Source: Chara braunii | Taxonomy: Eukaryota; Streptophyta; Charophyceae; Charales; Characeae | Direction: 5' to 3' | DNA length: 24,006 nt | NCBI GenBank assembly: GCA_003427395.1 | Contig: BFEA01000856.1 | Location: 445,931 to 469,936 of the forward strand | In this document: positions 9,104-18,906 of the stretch, piece after piece | Numbering within the stretch: the first letter of the stretch is position 1 | Layout of the letters: the number at the start of each line of letters is the position of its first letter | The notes under the pieces: generated by a model | Database searches by the model: none | Told to the model about the DNA's origin: nothing | The model's input: the letters and a program-made list of their open reading frames with translations, nothing else | Translations under genes and position numbers: made by a program

Positions 9104-9152
9104 ACCCTAACCCTAACCTAAGTGATTAAGGGCAACACTTAGGGTTAGGGTT
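9104..9152 (+). other. Telomere-motif hairpin in the leader
   Basis: The left arm ACCCTAACCCTAACCTAAGTG pairs, with one bulge, with the right arm CACTTAGGGTTAGGGTT (9136-9152) around an 11-base loop. The arms are made of CCCTAA/TTAGGG units. It lies 34 bases after the primer site, where retroelements often carry packaging or dimerisation structure. The same hairpin is kept in copy 2 at about 18954-19001. The role is inference; the pairing is directly visible. Confidence 0.8.
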
Positions 9153-9600
9153 GGATGGTTGAGGGAAGTGGGGCAGCGTGGCTAAGGGAAGCTGCCCCCA
9201 CCTGGTTAGGTCATGTGGGGTCAACATAGAACCTAACCAGGTTGCTTGAGAATGAGATTAGGGTGGCGAGACATTTCGAGGAGACTTCATGCTGCGATTT
9301 GAGAGAGGCGACAGTGAGAGGCACTCACACCTGGAATTTGATTCAAGGGAGACACTTGGCAACTTAAGGGTTGCCCTCAAGTAGGCGAGCTTGAGGGTCA
9401 GCGGCCATTCTGCATCAACGGACTGCAAGTTGCTACTTTGTTCTTTAGCATCGACGGGGGATCCGGCGTTGCACTTGGGTGTTGGAGTCAGACCCTCCTA
9501 GGTGATAGGACACTAGTGTAGGGGTAGCATAAGATGGGTCAGGAGGACCATATGAGAAGGGGGGTGAGTTCTCTTCATCTCGAAGCTCAAGGCCACTCAG

Positions 9601-9860
9601 GTAAGTGTCGTGCACCTAAGGGATGCCCATGTATGTGTGTATGGTATTGATTGTCCTGTTGGGGTAGTCTGGGATTCTATTCCTACGCCTCTGTGGTCTT
9701 GATTGTGTGACTGAATGCATGTGATCTACCTACTCACTTGATGGATGGAAAATGAAGTATCTTGTTATCCATGCCGAGTCTTTCTACAGTGCTTTGTCTT
9801 TTCATCACTGAACGGTTGTAATCTGTAGGTTCTGCCAGACGTTGAAATTTCGTTTTTCAG
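9601..9860 (+). other. Candidate leader intron, copy 1
   Basis: A perfect donor CAG then GTAAGT lies at 9601, and a strong acceptor CGTTTTTCAG ends at 9860, with a branch-like CTGAAC 50 bases upstream. The second copy has the same donor at 19450 and acceptor ending at 19709, again exactly 260 bases apart, with CTAAAC as the branch. Conservation of sites and spacing in two diverged copies supports it, though general sequence similarity also keeps them. Confidence 0.5.
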
Positions 9861-10601
9861 TGCAGTAGAGACTGAACTAAGTTCAGGTGGGACTCCTCTC
9901 GGTTGGGACCTGGTTGAGACCTATGTGGGACCCTTGGGACCAAGCGGAACCCTTGGGATCCAGCGGGACCGGGCCCAAACAAGGAGAGCCTCTCTCGGTT
10001 AGGCATTAACCTCTTGTCTTCTTGGCTGCGATACGAGTTCATTCTTCTTGGATTAGGACACCCACTGCCGAGGGGATCTTGGCTTTGACGTTTCGCATGT
10101 CTTCTGATTGCACCGTCCGTGGCTTCACTCACACCCTATACACCACTCAATTCTCAATTGTTGCATTTAGTCACTCGTTGTCCGATTTGATGTGCGGACA
10201 CGACGCTGGTCAGACTAGACTCGAGAGGACCTCATATGCAACCTGATCAGACTGGGTCGCTGGATTAGACCTCTCTTTGACTTTTGATTGTTTCTTTGAT
10301 GTTCTCTACTTCCAAATGAAATGCCGCTCCGACTAGGAGTTCTCCCTTCTCTTCTCTAAGCTTTATTTTTTTTTTTTTTGGTTCATTTCCGATGTTCGTG
10401 GAGACGCGCAATCTGAAAGAAGAAAGAGAGAGGAGGGAGAGAGAACAGGGAGAGGGGGAAAGTGATAGTCTGAGGTGGGCAAGGACTGGAAAAAGGAGTG
10501 TTCGTCTAAGCGCGAGGGGGAGTGAACCTCTTGCGAGTCGGATTGATTCTTTTGCTCACTGGTGACTCTCTGATCCACCTGCCCACACTGACAGTCCAAA
10601 G

Positions 10602-12127
10602 ATGGCCCAGCTAACTTCAACGCAATGGCGGGCCTTGTTAGATGCAGCCGGTGATGTTGAGAAACCACATTTGCAAGCACTCTTGGATAGCGCTATAAAG
10701 CGGGGACAGGAGACAGAGAAGGAGAGGAAGGAGACCCTCCTAAGAAGGCAGGTGGCTCTCTTAGAGACTATCCCCTCGGTGACTGAAGTGTAATGTGGGG
10801 AACAACTGCAGTCCATACTCACAGCCTTGGTCCAAGTCCGGAATCTTGAGGACCATAACACTCTGATCGCTGAAGTTTTTGCGAAGCTGCGGACTCTTCA
10901 GGATGATCTGACTGATATGATCCGCAAGTACCATGACTTGACCAAGGAGGTGGCTGACCTGCGACAAGCCCAAGTGGCCAACCCTCTCCCTCTACCCCCT
11001 AGATCCGGAGCTGCAATCGGAACTACTTCTGCCCCTCTTACTATATCTTCTTCTACCTCTTCTTCGAGTGTGATGGCAACTTCCTCAGGACCTGCAGCAG
11101 GTGCAGACTCCACTGTTGCTGTAACAAGCAATGAGGCTGGAACTTTTGCAATTGCTGCAGCCTCAGGATTGGAACCAGCTCCTGCTGGTCCCAGCTACGC
11201 AGGTTCCTATGTGGATCGAAAGTCGGTTCAAATGCCGTCCAAGTACGACGGCAAGGAAGACATCGAGTCATGGATCGACTCCATGCGGACCTACTTCGAG
11301 ATCCAGGGGATTCAAACTGAGACCCGGGCGGTGATCATGGAAATGAATGTCGAGCCGGTCATTCAGGGCTTCCTAGACGTCCAAGCAACGCGGGCTGGGT
11401 TTCCAAAGGCTGCACTAGCCAAATGGCTAAGAACCACTCCAGTTGCCTCCCTCGAAGAACTCCTTACCTCGGAATACAAAGATCCACATGTTGCTGCTAA
11501 AGCAAGAATTCAACTGGATAAAGTGAAGCACAGCAAGTGGAATGGCTCCATGAAAAGCTTGCAGTCCTATCTAAGCAAGCTGTTTGCCACCCCTGGTTTG
11601 GAATTGTCCACTCAATCTTGCTTGGATGTGGTCAAGGGCGAGGTCCCAACTAACTTCACTATTCGCCTGGGCAGGGACCACATTGCATACATTGACTGGT
11701 TCGGGTTGATGAGGGACGTATTCAGTCTGGAGGCCATGGACCTCGTTAGCATGACAGGCAGTAAGAAGCCCATGGGCGGCAGACGGTTCAAGGGCAGCAA
11801 CCGTTTTGCTGTGCATGACCTGCTAGAGGCCGAAGGAGAAGCCGATGCGGATGACCCCACTCCTGGTGACGACCAAGAGTAGGACCCCGATACAACTTGT
11901 TCTTCAGCCCATGAGTACAACGCAAATAAAGAAGAAGAAAAATTTCCTGCCTTTAAAAAGACTGCCAGTACTAAGGGAGCGAATCGGAGTGCCGAAAAAA
12001 GTTATGTCCAACTTCCCAAAGGAGTCAAGATCCCGCCTAAACCGGAGGATGCAACTACCAAACCTTGGGTTGACCTCCAGATCACTGAGAATGTATGGCG
12101 GGGTAGAGTCAAGAAAGGGGTTTGCCT
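10602..12127 (+). pseudogene. gag: gag, 5' part (capsid and start of zinc knuckle)
   Basis: The structural protein that packages the element's RNA. It starts at ATG 10602 (MAQLTSTQWRALL), matching the start kept in copy 2. The frame is interrupted by TAA at 10791 (CAG in copy 2) and TAG at 11880, but stays in the same register and open to 12127. An early helical, charged region is followed by a Ser/Thr/Ala-rich linker (about residues 135-190). A retrotransposon capsid-like domain follows: KYDGKEDIESWIDSMRTYF, then WLRTTPVASLEELL, then LQSYLSKLF. It is broken in the codons of the first zinc-knuckle Cys by the insertion at 12128. The two stops mean it is not translated whole. Confidence 0.85.
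12120..12127 (+). repeat. Target-site duplication, left copy
   Basis: GTTTGCCT, identical to 13663-13670. The bases outside each copy differ (G before, A before), so the duplication is exactly 8 bases. Confidence 0.85.
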
Positions 12128-12179
12128 CTGTGTTACCGCTCGTTCATTGAACGCGCGTTTCGCGTTCCAAAAATGAACA

Positions 12180-12437
12180 CGGTGAACGCGCCTGAACGCG
12201 TTTGACGCGTTCGCGCAGGGGGGTGGGCGGGGTGGGGGGGGCCTTTGGGTAGTGTGGCGAGCGGCGACGGTGCTTGGGGGGGCTGTGGGCAGTGTNNNNN
12301 NNNNNNNNNNNNNNNGCGCGTTCATTGAACGCGCCTGAACGCGTTTGACGCGTTCGCGCAGGGGGGTGGGCGGGGGGGGGGGGGCCTTTGGGTAGTGTGG
12401 CGAGCGGCGACGGTGCTTGGGGGGGCTGTGGGCAGTG
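12180..12437. repeat. Direct duplication across an assembly gap
   Basis: A block of about 110 bases (GAACGCG motifs, a G-rich tract, then CCTTTGGGTAGTGTGGCGAG) appears at about 12185-12295 and again at about 12323-12437, separated by the N run. A partial third copy of its end lies at 12435-12475. It may be a true subterminal duplication of the transposon or an artefact of gap closing. Confidence 0.7.
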
Positions 12438-12564
12438 TGGCGAGCAGCGGCGGTGCTTGGAGGCGGCTGTGGGCCAAAGCCCCAATCGAAATAGGAAAAA
12501 AAAAAAAAAAAAAAGTGTGTGTGAATTTGTGTGTTTGTGTGTGTGTGAACGTGTGTATGTGTGT

Positions 12565-13370
12565 GTGAAAGTTCCTCCTTTTTTTTTCGGGGAGGTGGGG
12601 GAATCTCCCCCACTTAGACGGCCCATAGAGTTTATCTGAAGGGTCCTCGCAACCTTGTCGTGCAGACCCCCCCCCCCCACCAACGTCAAGGCAGGTAGTG
12701 AATATGGAGTGGAGCACGAGCTGGCCGAATATATACTGAAGATTCGAATTCAGGTCTGTGTTTCAGCAGTTATAGGTTGCTCACGTAGCTAGGCCGTAGC
12801 TAGTCTCTGCACATGATTCTCAGGGCTTGGCTGCACTACTCACCAAATGTGCAAAACTAGAATGAATCTTCTGCAGAACATGGAATAATACGCCGCCATA
12901 TGTTTTGTCTTTTCTGCCTATGATGAGTAGAGGCCCTTAGGGCCACTGCACATATTCCTAAAAAAAGAAAAACGAGAAAAATGAAAAAGAAAAAAAGAAA
13001 AACAAAAAAATGAAAAACGAGAAAAGACGAAACATATGGCGGCGTATTATTCCATGTTCTGCAGAAGATTTATTCTTGNTTTGCACATTTGGTGAGTAGT
13101 GTAGCCAAACCCTCAGAATCACGTGCAGAGACTAGCTACGACCTAGCTAAGTGAGCAACCCATAACTGCTGAAACACAGACTTGAATTCGAATCTTCAGC
13201 ATATATTCGGCCAGCTCGTGCTCCATTCCATATTCACTGCGTGCCTTGACGTTGGTGGGCGGGGGGGTCTGGGCAACAAGGATGTGAAGACCCTTCAGAT
13301 AACTTGTATGGGTTGTCTGAGCGGGGGAGATTCCCCCACCCCCCCATAAAAAAAAAAGGACCTTCAGATA
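12565..13370. repeat. Long inverted repeat, arms about 350 bp
   Basis: The left arm (about 12565-12920) and the right arm (about 13021-13370) are imperfect reverse complements. Three anchors share the same centre near 12967: 12868-12903 with 13032-13067, 12736-12753 with 13182-13199, and 12597-12611 with 13323-13337. The 100-base spacer (12921-13020) is purine-rich, nearly all A with G. In RNA or single-stranded DNA this would fold into one long hairpin. Confidence 0.9.
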
Positions 13371-13662
13371 GGCTGATTGGAATGTGAAAAAAAAAAAAAA
13401 AAAGGAGTGCATATGTGTGTGTGTGTACATTTTGTGTGCATAGGTTTGGGTGGGGGTATTTCGTTTTTTTTTTTTTTTTTTACTTCATTTTTTGAATTTC
13501 CATAGTCTCCCACGTGCGCGCACGCCCCCCGGGGTCGCATTCAATTTTTTCGCGCTCCGTCGCGCGTAGCGCGTTTGAACGCGATTGAACGCGGCCCCGG
13601 GGGGTATGAACGCGCGCGTTTAAACGTGCACGCGCGTTCTGCGCGTTCAACCGGTTACACAA

Positions 13663-13670
13663 GTTTGCCT
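13663..13670 (+). repeat. Target-site duplication, right copy
   Basis: GTTTGCCT, identical to 12120-12127. This copy contains the first Cys codon of the zinc knuckle that continues downstream. Confidence 0.85.
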
Positions 13671-13740
13671 GCATTGCCAAAAGCAAAATCATAAAGTTCA
13701 GGACTGTTATAGGCTTCAGGAAAACCAGAATCGGGCGTAG
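13663..13740 (+). pseudogene. gag: gag, 3' part (CCHC zinc knuckle)
   Basis: In the frame starting at 13663 the Cys, Cys, His and Cys codons lie at 13666, 13675, 13690 and 13705. Their spacing is C-x2-C-x4-H-x4-C, the retroviral nucleocapsid knuckle that binds the element's RNA. The frame ends at TAG 13738-13740. The protease frame lies one base back and is open from 13713. Gag and pol were therefore either joined by a -1 shift or separated by a later indel; I see no canonical slippery heptamer. Confidence 0.85.
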
Positions 13741-14640
13741 AGGCAGATTCAACAAACTCTACAATAGAGGAGTCAGGTTCTGATGAAAATCAGCAGCCCT
13801 TTCTTGAAGCCCAACCATCTGCTGAAGACAAGGCTGAGGTAAGTAATGTATTGTATGTCGAGCCTTGGGAGGAGTCTGAGATGGTTGACTTACACTACCA
13901 CTTGGAGCATTGGGCTGAGATGAAATAGCAGCGTGCCCAAGGATCAGTGAAGTTGATCTTCGTTAAACTTATCATAAACCACCGCTATCTCCGTGTGCTG
14001 GTTGACTGTGGTGCTACAGCTAATTTCATGTCACCGCATGGGATACGCAAGGTGGGCTTGGGGATGAAGCAAGTGGCCCTGCAGAACCATTGCCGGACCC
14101 AAGTTGGCAACAAAGAAGTTGTCTCTTCTACACATGCAGTCAAAGGTGTGCGCACTACCTTTGACAAAGGTAAGACTGTCACCCATGCATTGAACTTCTT
14201 TGTCCTTGACAAGTGCCCCTTCGACGCTGTCCTTGGCTTGGGCTGGCTGCAGTCCCAATGCGAATGGACCAAGTGGAAGGAATCACTCTTCATGATCAAA
14301 GATGCTCAGGGGAACGAGCTTCATGTCTTTTTGGATGAGAAGCACGAATCCCCAGTGACTTTTCTAAATGCATTAAAGTTCTACAAGAAGTGGCGCAAAC
14401 ACAAAGAGGAAGAACGATTGTATGTTGCCTTTGTTCGTCCTGCTCATGTGCCTTCTACTTTTGCGGCTAGTACCACTACTACCTTGAGTAATGATCCTAC
14501 TTCTAGCACTTCTACTACTAGTACCTCTACCTCTCTACCTGCTGATAGTCCAAATGATCCAACTTCAGATTCGATCGTCTCTATACGCGACTTGCGACCG
14601 GACTTTGGTGATCCCTTTGCTGATTCCCCACCCCACCTGT
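13713..14640 (+). pseudogene. pol: pol: aspartic protease region
   Basis: The protease releases the Gag and Pol parts from the polyprotein. The frame carries an acidic linker (13740-13925), a TAG at 13926, then LRVLVDCGATANFMS with the active-site Asp at 14004 (DCG instead of the commoner DSG/DTG, a variant seen in plant gypsy elements), then AVLGLGWL as the second conserved strand. A Ser/Thr-rich spacer (14450-14570) leads towards the RT. The frame changes by -1 (or +2) between 14621 and 14645, in the CCCCACCCCACC stretch, after which the RT frame takes over. Confidence 0.85.
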
Positions 14641-15536
14641 CCCATCAGCCATCCAAGCCCTCCTCGATCGGTTTCCAGAAGTCTTGGCCGAGCCACGTGG
14701 AGTACCCACGCGACCGGTTCGACACACCATTGAGTTGGTCGAGGTTGTTGTTCCTCCAAAGGACTGTGTGTACCGTATGGGACCCGGCGAGTTGGAGGAA
14801 CTCCAGCGACAGATCCATGAGATGATTGACAAAGGGTGGATCAAACCAAGTGAATCTGAATTTGGTGCTCCTGTATTGTTTGTGTCAAAGAAGGGAGGCA
14901 AACTCCGCATGTGTATTGACTATCGCGGTCTAAACCGCATTAGAAGAAAGAATGCTTATCCATTGCCTCGTATAGACGACTTGCTTGATGCCGCAAGCGG
15001 GTGCAAGATCTTCTCCAAGATCGATCTCAGGTCTGGCTACCACCAGATTAAAGTCGATCCTGCGGACCGGTACAAGACTGCATTCAAAACACGTGACGGG
15101 CTTTATGAATTCACCGTAATGCCCTTTGGTCTCACGAACGCACCAGCCACTTTTCAAAGCCTCATGGACAAAGTCCTCCGCGAACAAATTGGCCGGTTTG
15201 TGGTAGTGTACCTGGACGATATTCTGATCTTCAGCAAGTCCATGGAGGAACACCTCAAGCATCTTGAGGAGGTGCTCGTTATCCTCAAGAAGACGCAGCT
15301 CCATCTCAACTTGGAGAAATCTGAGTTTGGGAAGGATAGCGTCATCTATGTTGGGCACCGGTTGTCTGCTGCAGGCCTGGAGCCTGAGGCAACCAAGACA
15401 CAGGTCATACGCGATTGGCTTCATCCTGTGAACATTCGAGAGTTGCGTTCTTTCCTTGGTCTCGCGTCCTACTATCGGAAGTTTGTGACTCATTTATCTA
15501 TCATTGCTTGTCCATTGTCGCGACTTACCAGTAAAA
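14624..15536 (+). pseudogene. pol: pol: reverse transcriptase
   Basis: This domain copies the element RNA into DNA. It begins with the conserved lead-in LLDRFPEVLAEP and HTIELV. RT blocks follow in order: WIKPSESEFGAPVLFVSKK, LRMCIDYRGLN, YPLPRIDDLL, FSKIDLRSGYHQI, FTVMPFGLTNAPATFQ, then the catalytic YLDDILIFS (YLDD codons 15209-15220), then VGHRLSAAGL and LRSFLGLASYYRKF. The block order is typical of Ty3/gypsy. The RT core from 14630 to 15530 is one open frame with all catalytic Asp residues. The frame is lost at the A-run 15533-15536. Confidence 0.93.
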
Positions 15537-16000
15537 TGTGTCTTATTCCTGGGATGCCGCCTATTCATAAGTTTTTCAAGCTCTCAAGGAAGCCTTGGTA
15601 AGTTACCCGGTACTCCGCATTGCAGATCCCAAACAGACACCGTAGTCACTACAGATGCAAGTCAGTATGGAATCGGTGCAGTGCTGCAACAAGATGACGG
15701 CGATGGCTTGCGGTCACTCGAGTACTACAGCAAACGAATGCCCAGCGTGAAGGTAACCACTTCCACCTACATGCGCGAGCTTTACGCTTTGTGTATGGCA
15801 TTGGATTACTGGAAACATTATCTTTTGGGACGCCACTTCAAAGTCTTCTCGGATCGTGAGACCTTGAAGTGGATCAAACACCAAACAACTATGTCCCTTA
15901 CCTTGCTTTGCTGGTTTCATGAGATTGACATCTTTGATTTTGAATTGAGACATAAAAATGGTTGTTACAATCGAGTCGCTGATGCTTTGTCTCGCCACCC
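15537..16000 (+). pseudogene. pol: pol: RNase H
   Basis: This domain removes RNA from the RNA-DNA hybrid. The link from the RT is damaged: a shift at 15533-15536, a TAA at 15568, and a second shift near 15645. After that one frame runs to 16658. Catalytic acidic residues lie at 15654 (TDAS), 15777 (MREL) and 15852 (SDRE), followed by DALSRHP near 15980-16000, the usual RNase H terminus in this family. Confidence 0.9.
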
Positions 16001-17600
16001 TGAGTACATGACTTGCCTTGTGGAATCCTTCGACCTCCGGAAGAAATTGAAGGAGGACCTCGTAGAGCAGACAACCAAGGATCCGGAACTCAGTTCCATC
16101 CTAGAGCAGTTGCGGGCTGATCCTAGTAGTACGCCTGATTTCCACGAGTATGGAGCACTGATTTTTCGCCGATACGGGAACCATGACCGTTTGTGCGTGC
16201 CCAACCACGAGCCTCTCCGCACACACTTTCCGGACTTGGCTCATAGCCGGAGTGGGCACTTCGGCATGACAAAAAAGTACGCTAACCTGCTGAGACAGTT
16301 TGATTGGCCTGGCATGAAAGGAACTGCTGAGAAATTTATAGTTGTATGTCAAGTCTGTCAACGAATCAAACCATGTAGACAAAAGTCCATGGGGCTACTC
16401 ACACCCCTACCCATTCCTGATGGTCCCGGGGAGTCTGTCTCCATCGATTTCGCTGACATGGGTAAGGTTAGCAAGAGTGGGTTTTCACAAGTCATGGTGA
16501 TTGTTGACCGATTTTCAAAGTTTCTTAATCTGATCCCTCTACCGCCTCACGCCCCAACAGATCTAGTAATTCGCTACTTCCAGCAGAAATACCTGCTGCA
16601 ATTTGGAACCCCGAAGACTCTTGTGAGAGATCGGGACCCGCATTTCATTAGCGCTGAATGAAAGGAGTTCACGTCCCACCTAGGAATCAAACTGTGCATG
16701 ACATCTGGCCAACACCCCGAAGCCAATGGTTGGACTGAGGAGATCAACCAGACTCTATTCCAAGTACTCCATGCTTTGATCATTCCTGATCAGGAAACAT
16801 GGGATGACGAGCTGTATTCTGTCAAGGGGTTGTACAACAACTCCGTCCACTCTGCCACCACCACGACGCCCAGCAGGCTGCACTATGGGTGGCAGATCCG
16901 CAATCCGCTCTCCTACTTGTTCCCTGAGCAGCCAGCTGGTTTAACACCCAGTAGGCCCGACTTCAGGGCTAAGTATGATCGCTTGCTCAAAGTTGATGTG
17001 GCAGCTATGACCAACAGACAGCATACCATGATTCGTCATGCGAACTAGAAGCGCAAACCATCGGAGATTGCGGTAGGAAGTTATGTCTGGGTAAAGATGT
17101 CTGAATTCTCAGATGAAAAGGAAGTCTCACGCAAACTCCTCCCACTCTACTACGGGCCTTGGGAAGTTTTGAATCTAATCAAGGAAGATCACTTTGGCCC
17201 TTCGTACGTTGTGGACGTTCCTGCTCACCTGCGCACATATCCCGTGTTTTACGCATCTAAACTGAATCTCCATCGTGATGTCAAGACATTCGATTATCGT
17301 GAAGATATGATCCCTCGCGCAATTAAGGGAGGGCATGAGATAGATAGGATCAAACAACATGTAGGTAAAGGGAGAAACAGACAGTACCAGGTTCATTTCA
17401 TGTATCACCCGTTAGATGATCTCTACTGGATCTCCAAACAGGAACTGCTACGCAGTGCACCGCGCGTTGTTAAAGCTTACGAGCGACAGATCGCCGCTAA
17501 CGCCACACCGAAGATCTCAGCAAGGCTCTCTGCAACAGAGTATTCTAGGGATCTCTTTGCCTTCCTCGCCTACGATGCGTTTGCCGAGGACTCAGGATGA
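16001..17600 (+). pseudogene. pol: pol: integrase with C-terminal chromodomain
   Basis: This domain inserts the DNA copy into the host genome. The zinc-binding HHCC segment spans about 16242-16362. The catalytic core has Asp at 16446, Asp at 16629 (RDRDPHF) and Glu at 16737 (WTEEINQ), giving D-x60-D-x35-E, the textbook spacing. Stops are TGA at 16659 (where Trp is expected) and TAG at 17046. The register never shifts from 15650 to the TGA at 17598. A GPW motif (YYGPWEVL, about 17146) precedes PVFYASKLNLH. A chromodomain-like segment follows (about 17331-17490: HEIDRIKQHVGKGRNRQYQV, DLYWISKQEL, VVKAYE). Such domains steer chromoviruses to heterochromatin. The third aromatic-cage residue cannot be fixed by eye. 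Confidence 0.9.
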
Positions 17601-17628
17601 GTTACTCGCTCGAAAAGACCTCGCTCTT

Positions 17629-17640
17629 GAGGGGGGGCGG
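17629..17640 (+). promoter_or_regulatory. Polypurine tract
   Basis: GAGGGGGGGCGG lies directly before the second LTR, where the plus-strand primer is expected. One C interrupts it. The equivalent before the first LTR reads GAGGGGGGGGTAG. Confidence 0.8.
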
Positions 17641-18906
17641 TGTGATAACCCATCCAAACACGGACTGAAACACACAGCTGATTTATGAGTTTTGCTCATA
17701 GACTGAATGCCCTACTCAGTTCCCCGCCTGCTAAGTCTGTGTGTGTGTGTGCTTGCTGGACTGCATGTCTATCTGAGTGCTGGTTGGCTTGCATGTGTGA
17801 CTGTGCCTGTCTGAGTGCTGGTTGGTATGAGTGTGCATGTGTGTGGCCCGCCAGGGCACTTGTTCGTTCGTTCGGCCCTCAGGGCCGGTACTTACCTGTG
17901 GCCGTGGCTTCAAAGGGTTGCAACGGGGAAAAAACACTCAAGTAGCGGGTAGGCCGGTACCGCACCCGGCAGGGGGGTAAATATGCAGGTACAGGAGGCC
18001 GAGCAGAGGAAGACAAAAGTGGCATTTTTAGAGGCCGGTAGTGTAGGCTAGGTCTAGCGGGTACCAGTCTGACTCTAGGGCCTGTAGGGGCAATATCAGA
18101 GTCTGCAATGATGTTCCCTCCAAAAGGAGGANGAGGTACCGGTTGCTTGGGAAGGCCGGCGGCCAGGAAGTCACCGCCCAAGAGGCAAAGCAGGCCGCTA
18201 TACCTTCCGGCCAGGCGGAAGACCCGACCTCTTTCTCGGTGTGCAAGTTTGGTGAGACACTAGTGGAGCGCTGGAGGGAGCAGCGCTGGGCTGGAGCTGC
18301 GCTGCTGGGGAGGAAGAAGGACCGAAGGAGGAAGGAGGAAGGAAGGAGGAAGGGGGAGGAGCGCCAGGGGTTCTCACCTGGCTATGGTGGCGGCCATCTT
18401 CATCACCTTGGTGGGCGCTGAGTCCCCAGCCGGGGAGAGCCACACCAAGAAGCTTCAAGGCAGGGTTGGGCATGGCCGCTAGAGCCTGAGCAGCCATAGC
18501 TGCTCTGGGTTGTCCTTTCGACATCTGAACAAGGCCTAGTAGTCCGCCATAGCCTCGACCTATGAGAGTGAAGACAGGGAGAGGCGGCCATGGCTATGGT
18601 GGACCTTGAATGATACCTGCAGTAGAAGAGGGACTCGGACATGATTCTGGACCAGTCATTCAACATTGTAACATTTTTTCTTGTATGAATAAGAGGAGGG
18701 GGAGATAAGGAGGAGGAGATTGTTGGGCGAAGAAGAAGAGCCTTGTCATTGTCTTTGCTGGTGTACATCTTCTTCTTCTTCCTTCTTACTTCTTCTTCTT
18801 CTTCTACTCCTCCCTCTCCTCTCAAGTTCATTCATTTCTTTCTGCAATTGGATGGCATTGTACTCTTCAGTTGATGTGTATCTCGAAATTGGCCAGGGTC
18901 ATAACA
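17641..18906 (+). repeat. LTR, copy 2 (1,266 bp), shared by two units
   Basis: It starts TGTGATAACC and ends GGTCATAACA, as in copy 1. It is 34 bases shorter, through small losses (for example after GGCGCTG near 18420 and in the TTC tract near 18790). One N is present at 18132. On its left is the polypurine tract of the full element and on its right a primer site, so it serves as 3' LTR of one unit and 5' LTR of the next. Confidence 0.93.

Larger units (their letters stand above)
9071..10601 (+). other. Long untranslated leader of the retrotransposon
   Basis: About 1.5 kb separates the primer site from the gag ATG. It aligns throughout with 18920-20457 in the second copy, and neither has a conserved long frame. 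It holds the telomere-motif hairpin, a candidate intron, GGGACC-rich short repeats (9889-9970) and an A/G-rich tract (10405-10460). Reverse-strand frames here are chance. Confidence 0.75.
12128..13662. mobile_element. Nested foldback-like DNA transposon with 8-bp TSD
   Basis: GTTTGCCT occurs on both sides (12120-12127 and 13663-13670). The ends are short inverted repeats: CTGTGTTACCG at the left and the complement of TTGTGTAACCG at the right, 9 of 11 matching. Beyond these ends, both sides carry GAACGCG/CGCGTTC-type subterminal motifs. An 8-bp duplication fits the hAT superfamily, but no transposase is present, so this would be a non-autonomous copy. Taking out the element plus one GTTTGCCT makes the gag frame continuous across a normal zinc knuckle, which supports the boundaries. 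A 20-base N gap at 12296-12315 leaves the internal length uncertain. Confidence 0.82.
7758..18906 (+). mobile_element. Ty3/gypsy chromovirus, full length, inactivated
   Basis: The order is LTR, tRNA primer site, leader, gag, protease, reverse transcriptase, RNase H, integrase, chromodomain, polypurine tract, LTR. This is the Ty3/gypsy order (integrase last), and the chromodomain after the GPW motif places it in the chromovirus branch. No target-site duplication is visible, because the second LTR runs on into a second leader and the first is preceded by internal sequence. The coding part has at least five premature stops, three frameshifts and a nested DNA transposon, so it cannot move by itself. 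LTR copies differ by scattered substitutions and several small indels, so insertion is not recent. Confidence 0.93.

Noticed and set aside
12002-12717. Reverse-strand Pro/His-rich frames of 131-203 codons
   Set aside because: They cross the N gap and read GC-rich and GT-rich simple sequence of the nested transposon.
17880-17910. Minus-strand CAG/GTAAGTA splice donor inside both LTRs
   Set aside because: No matching antisense exon or acceptor could be seen.
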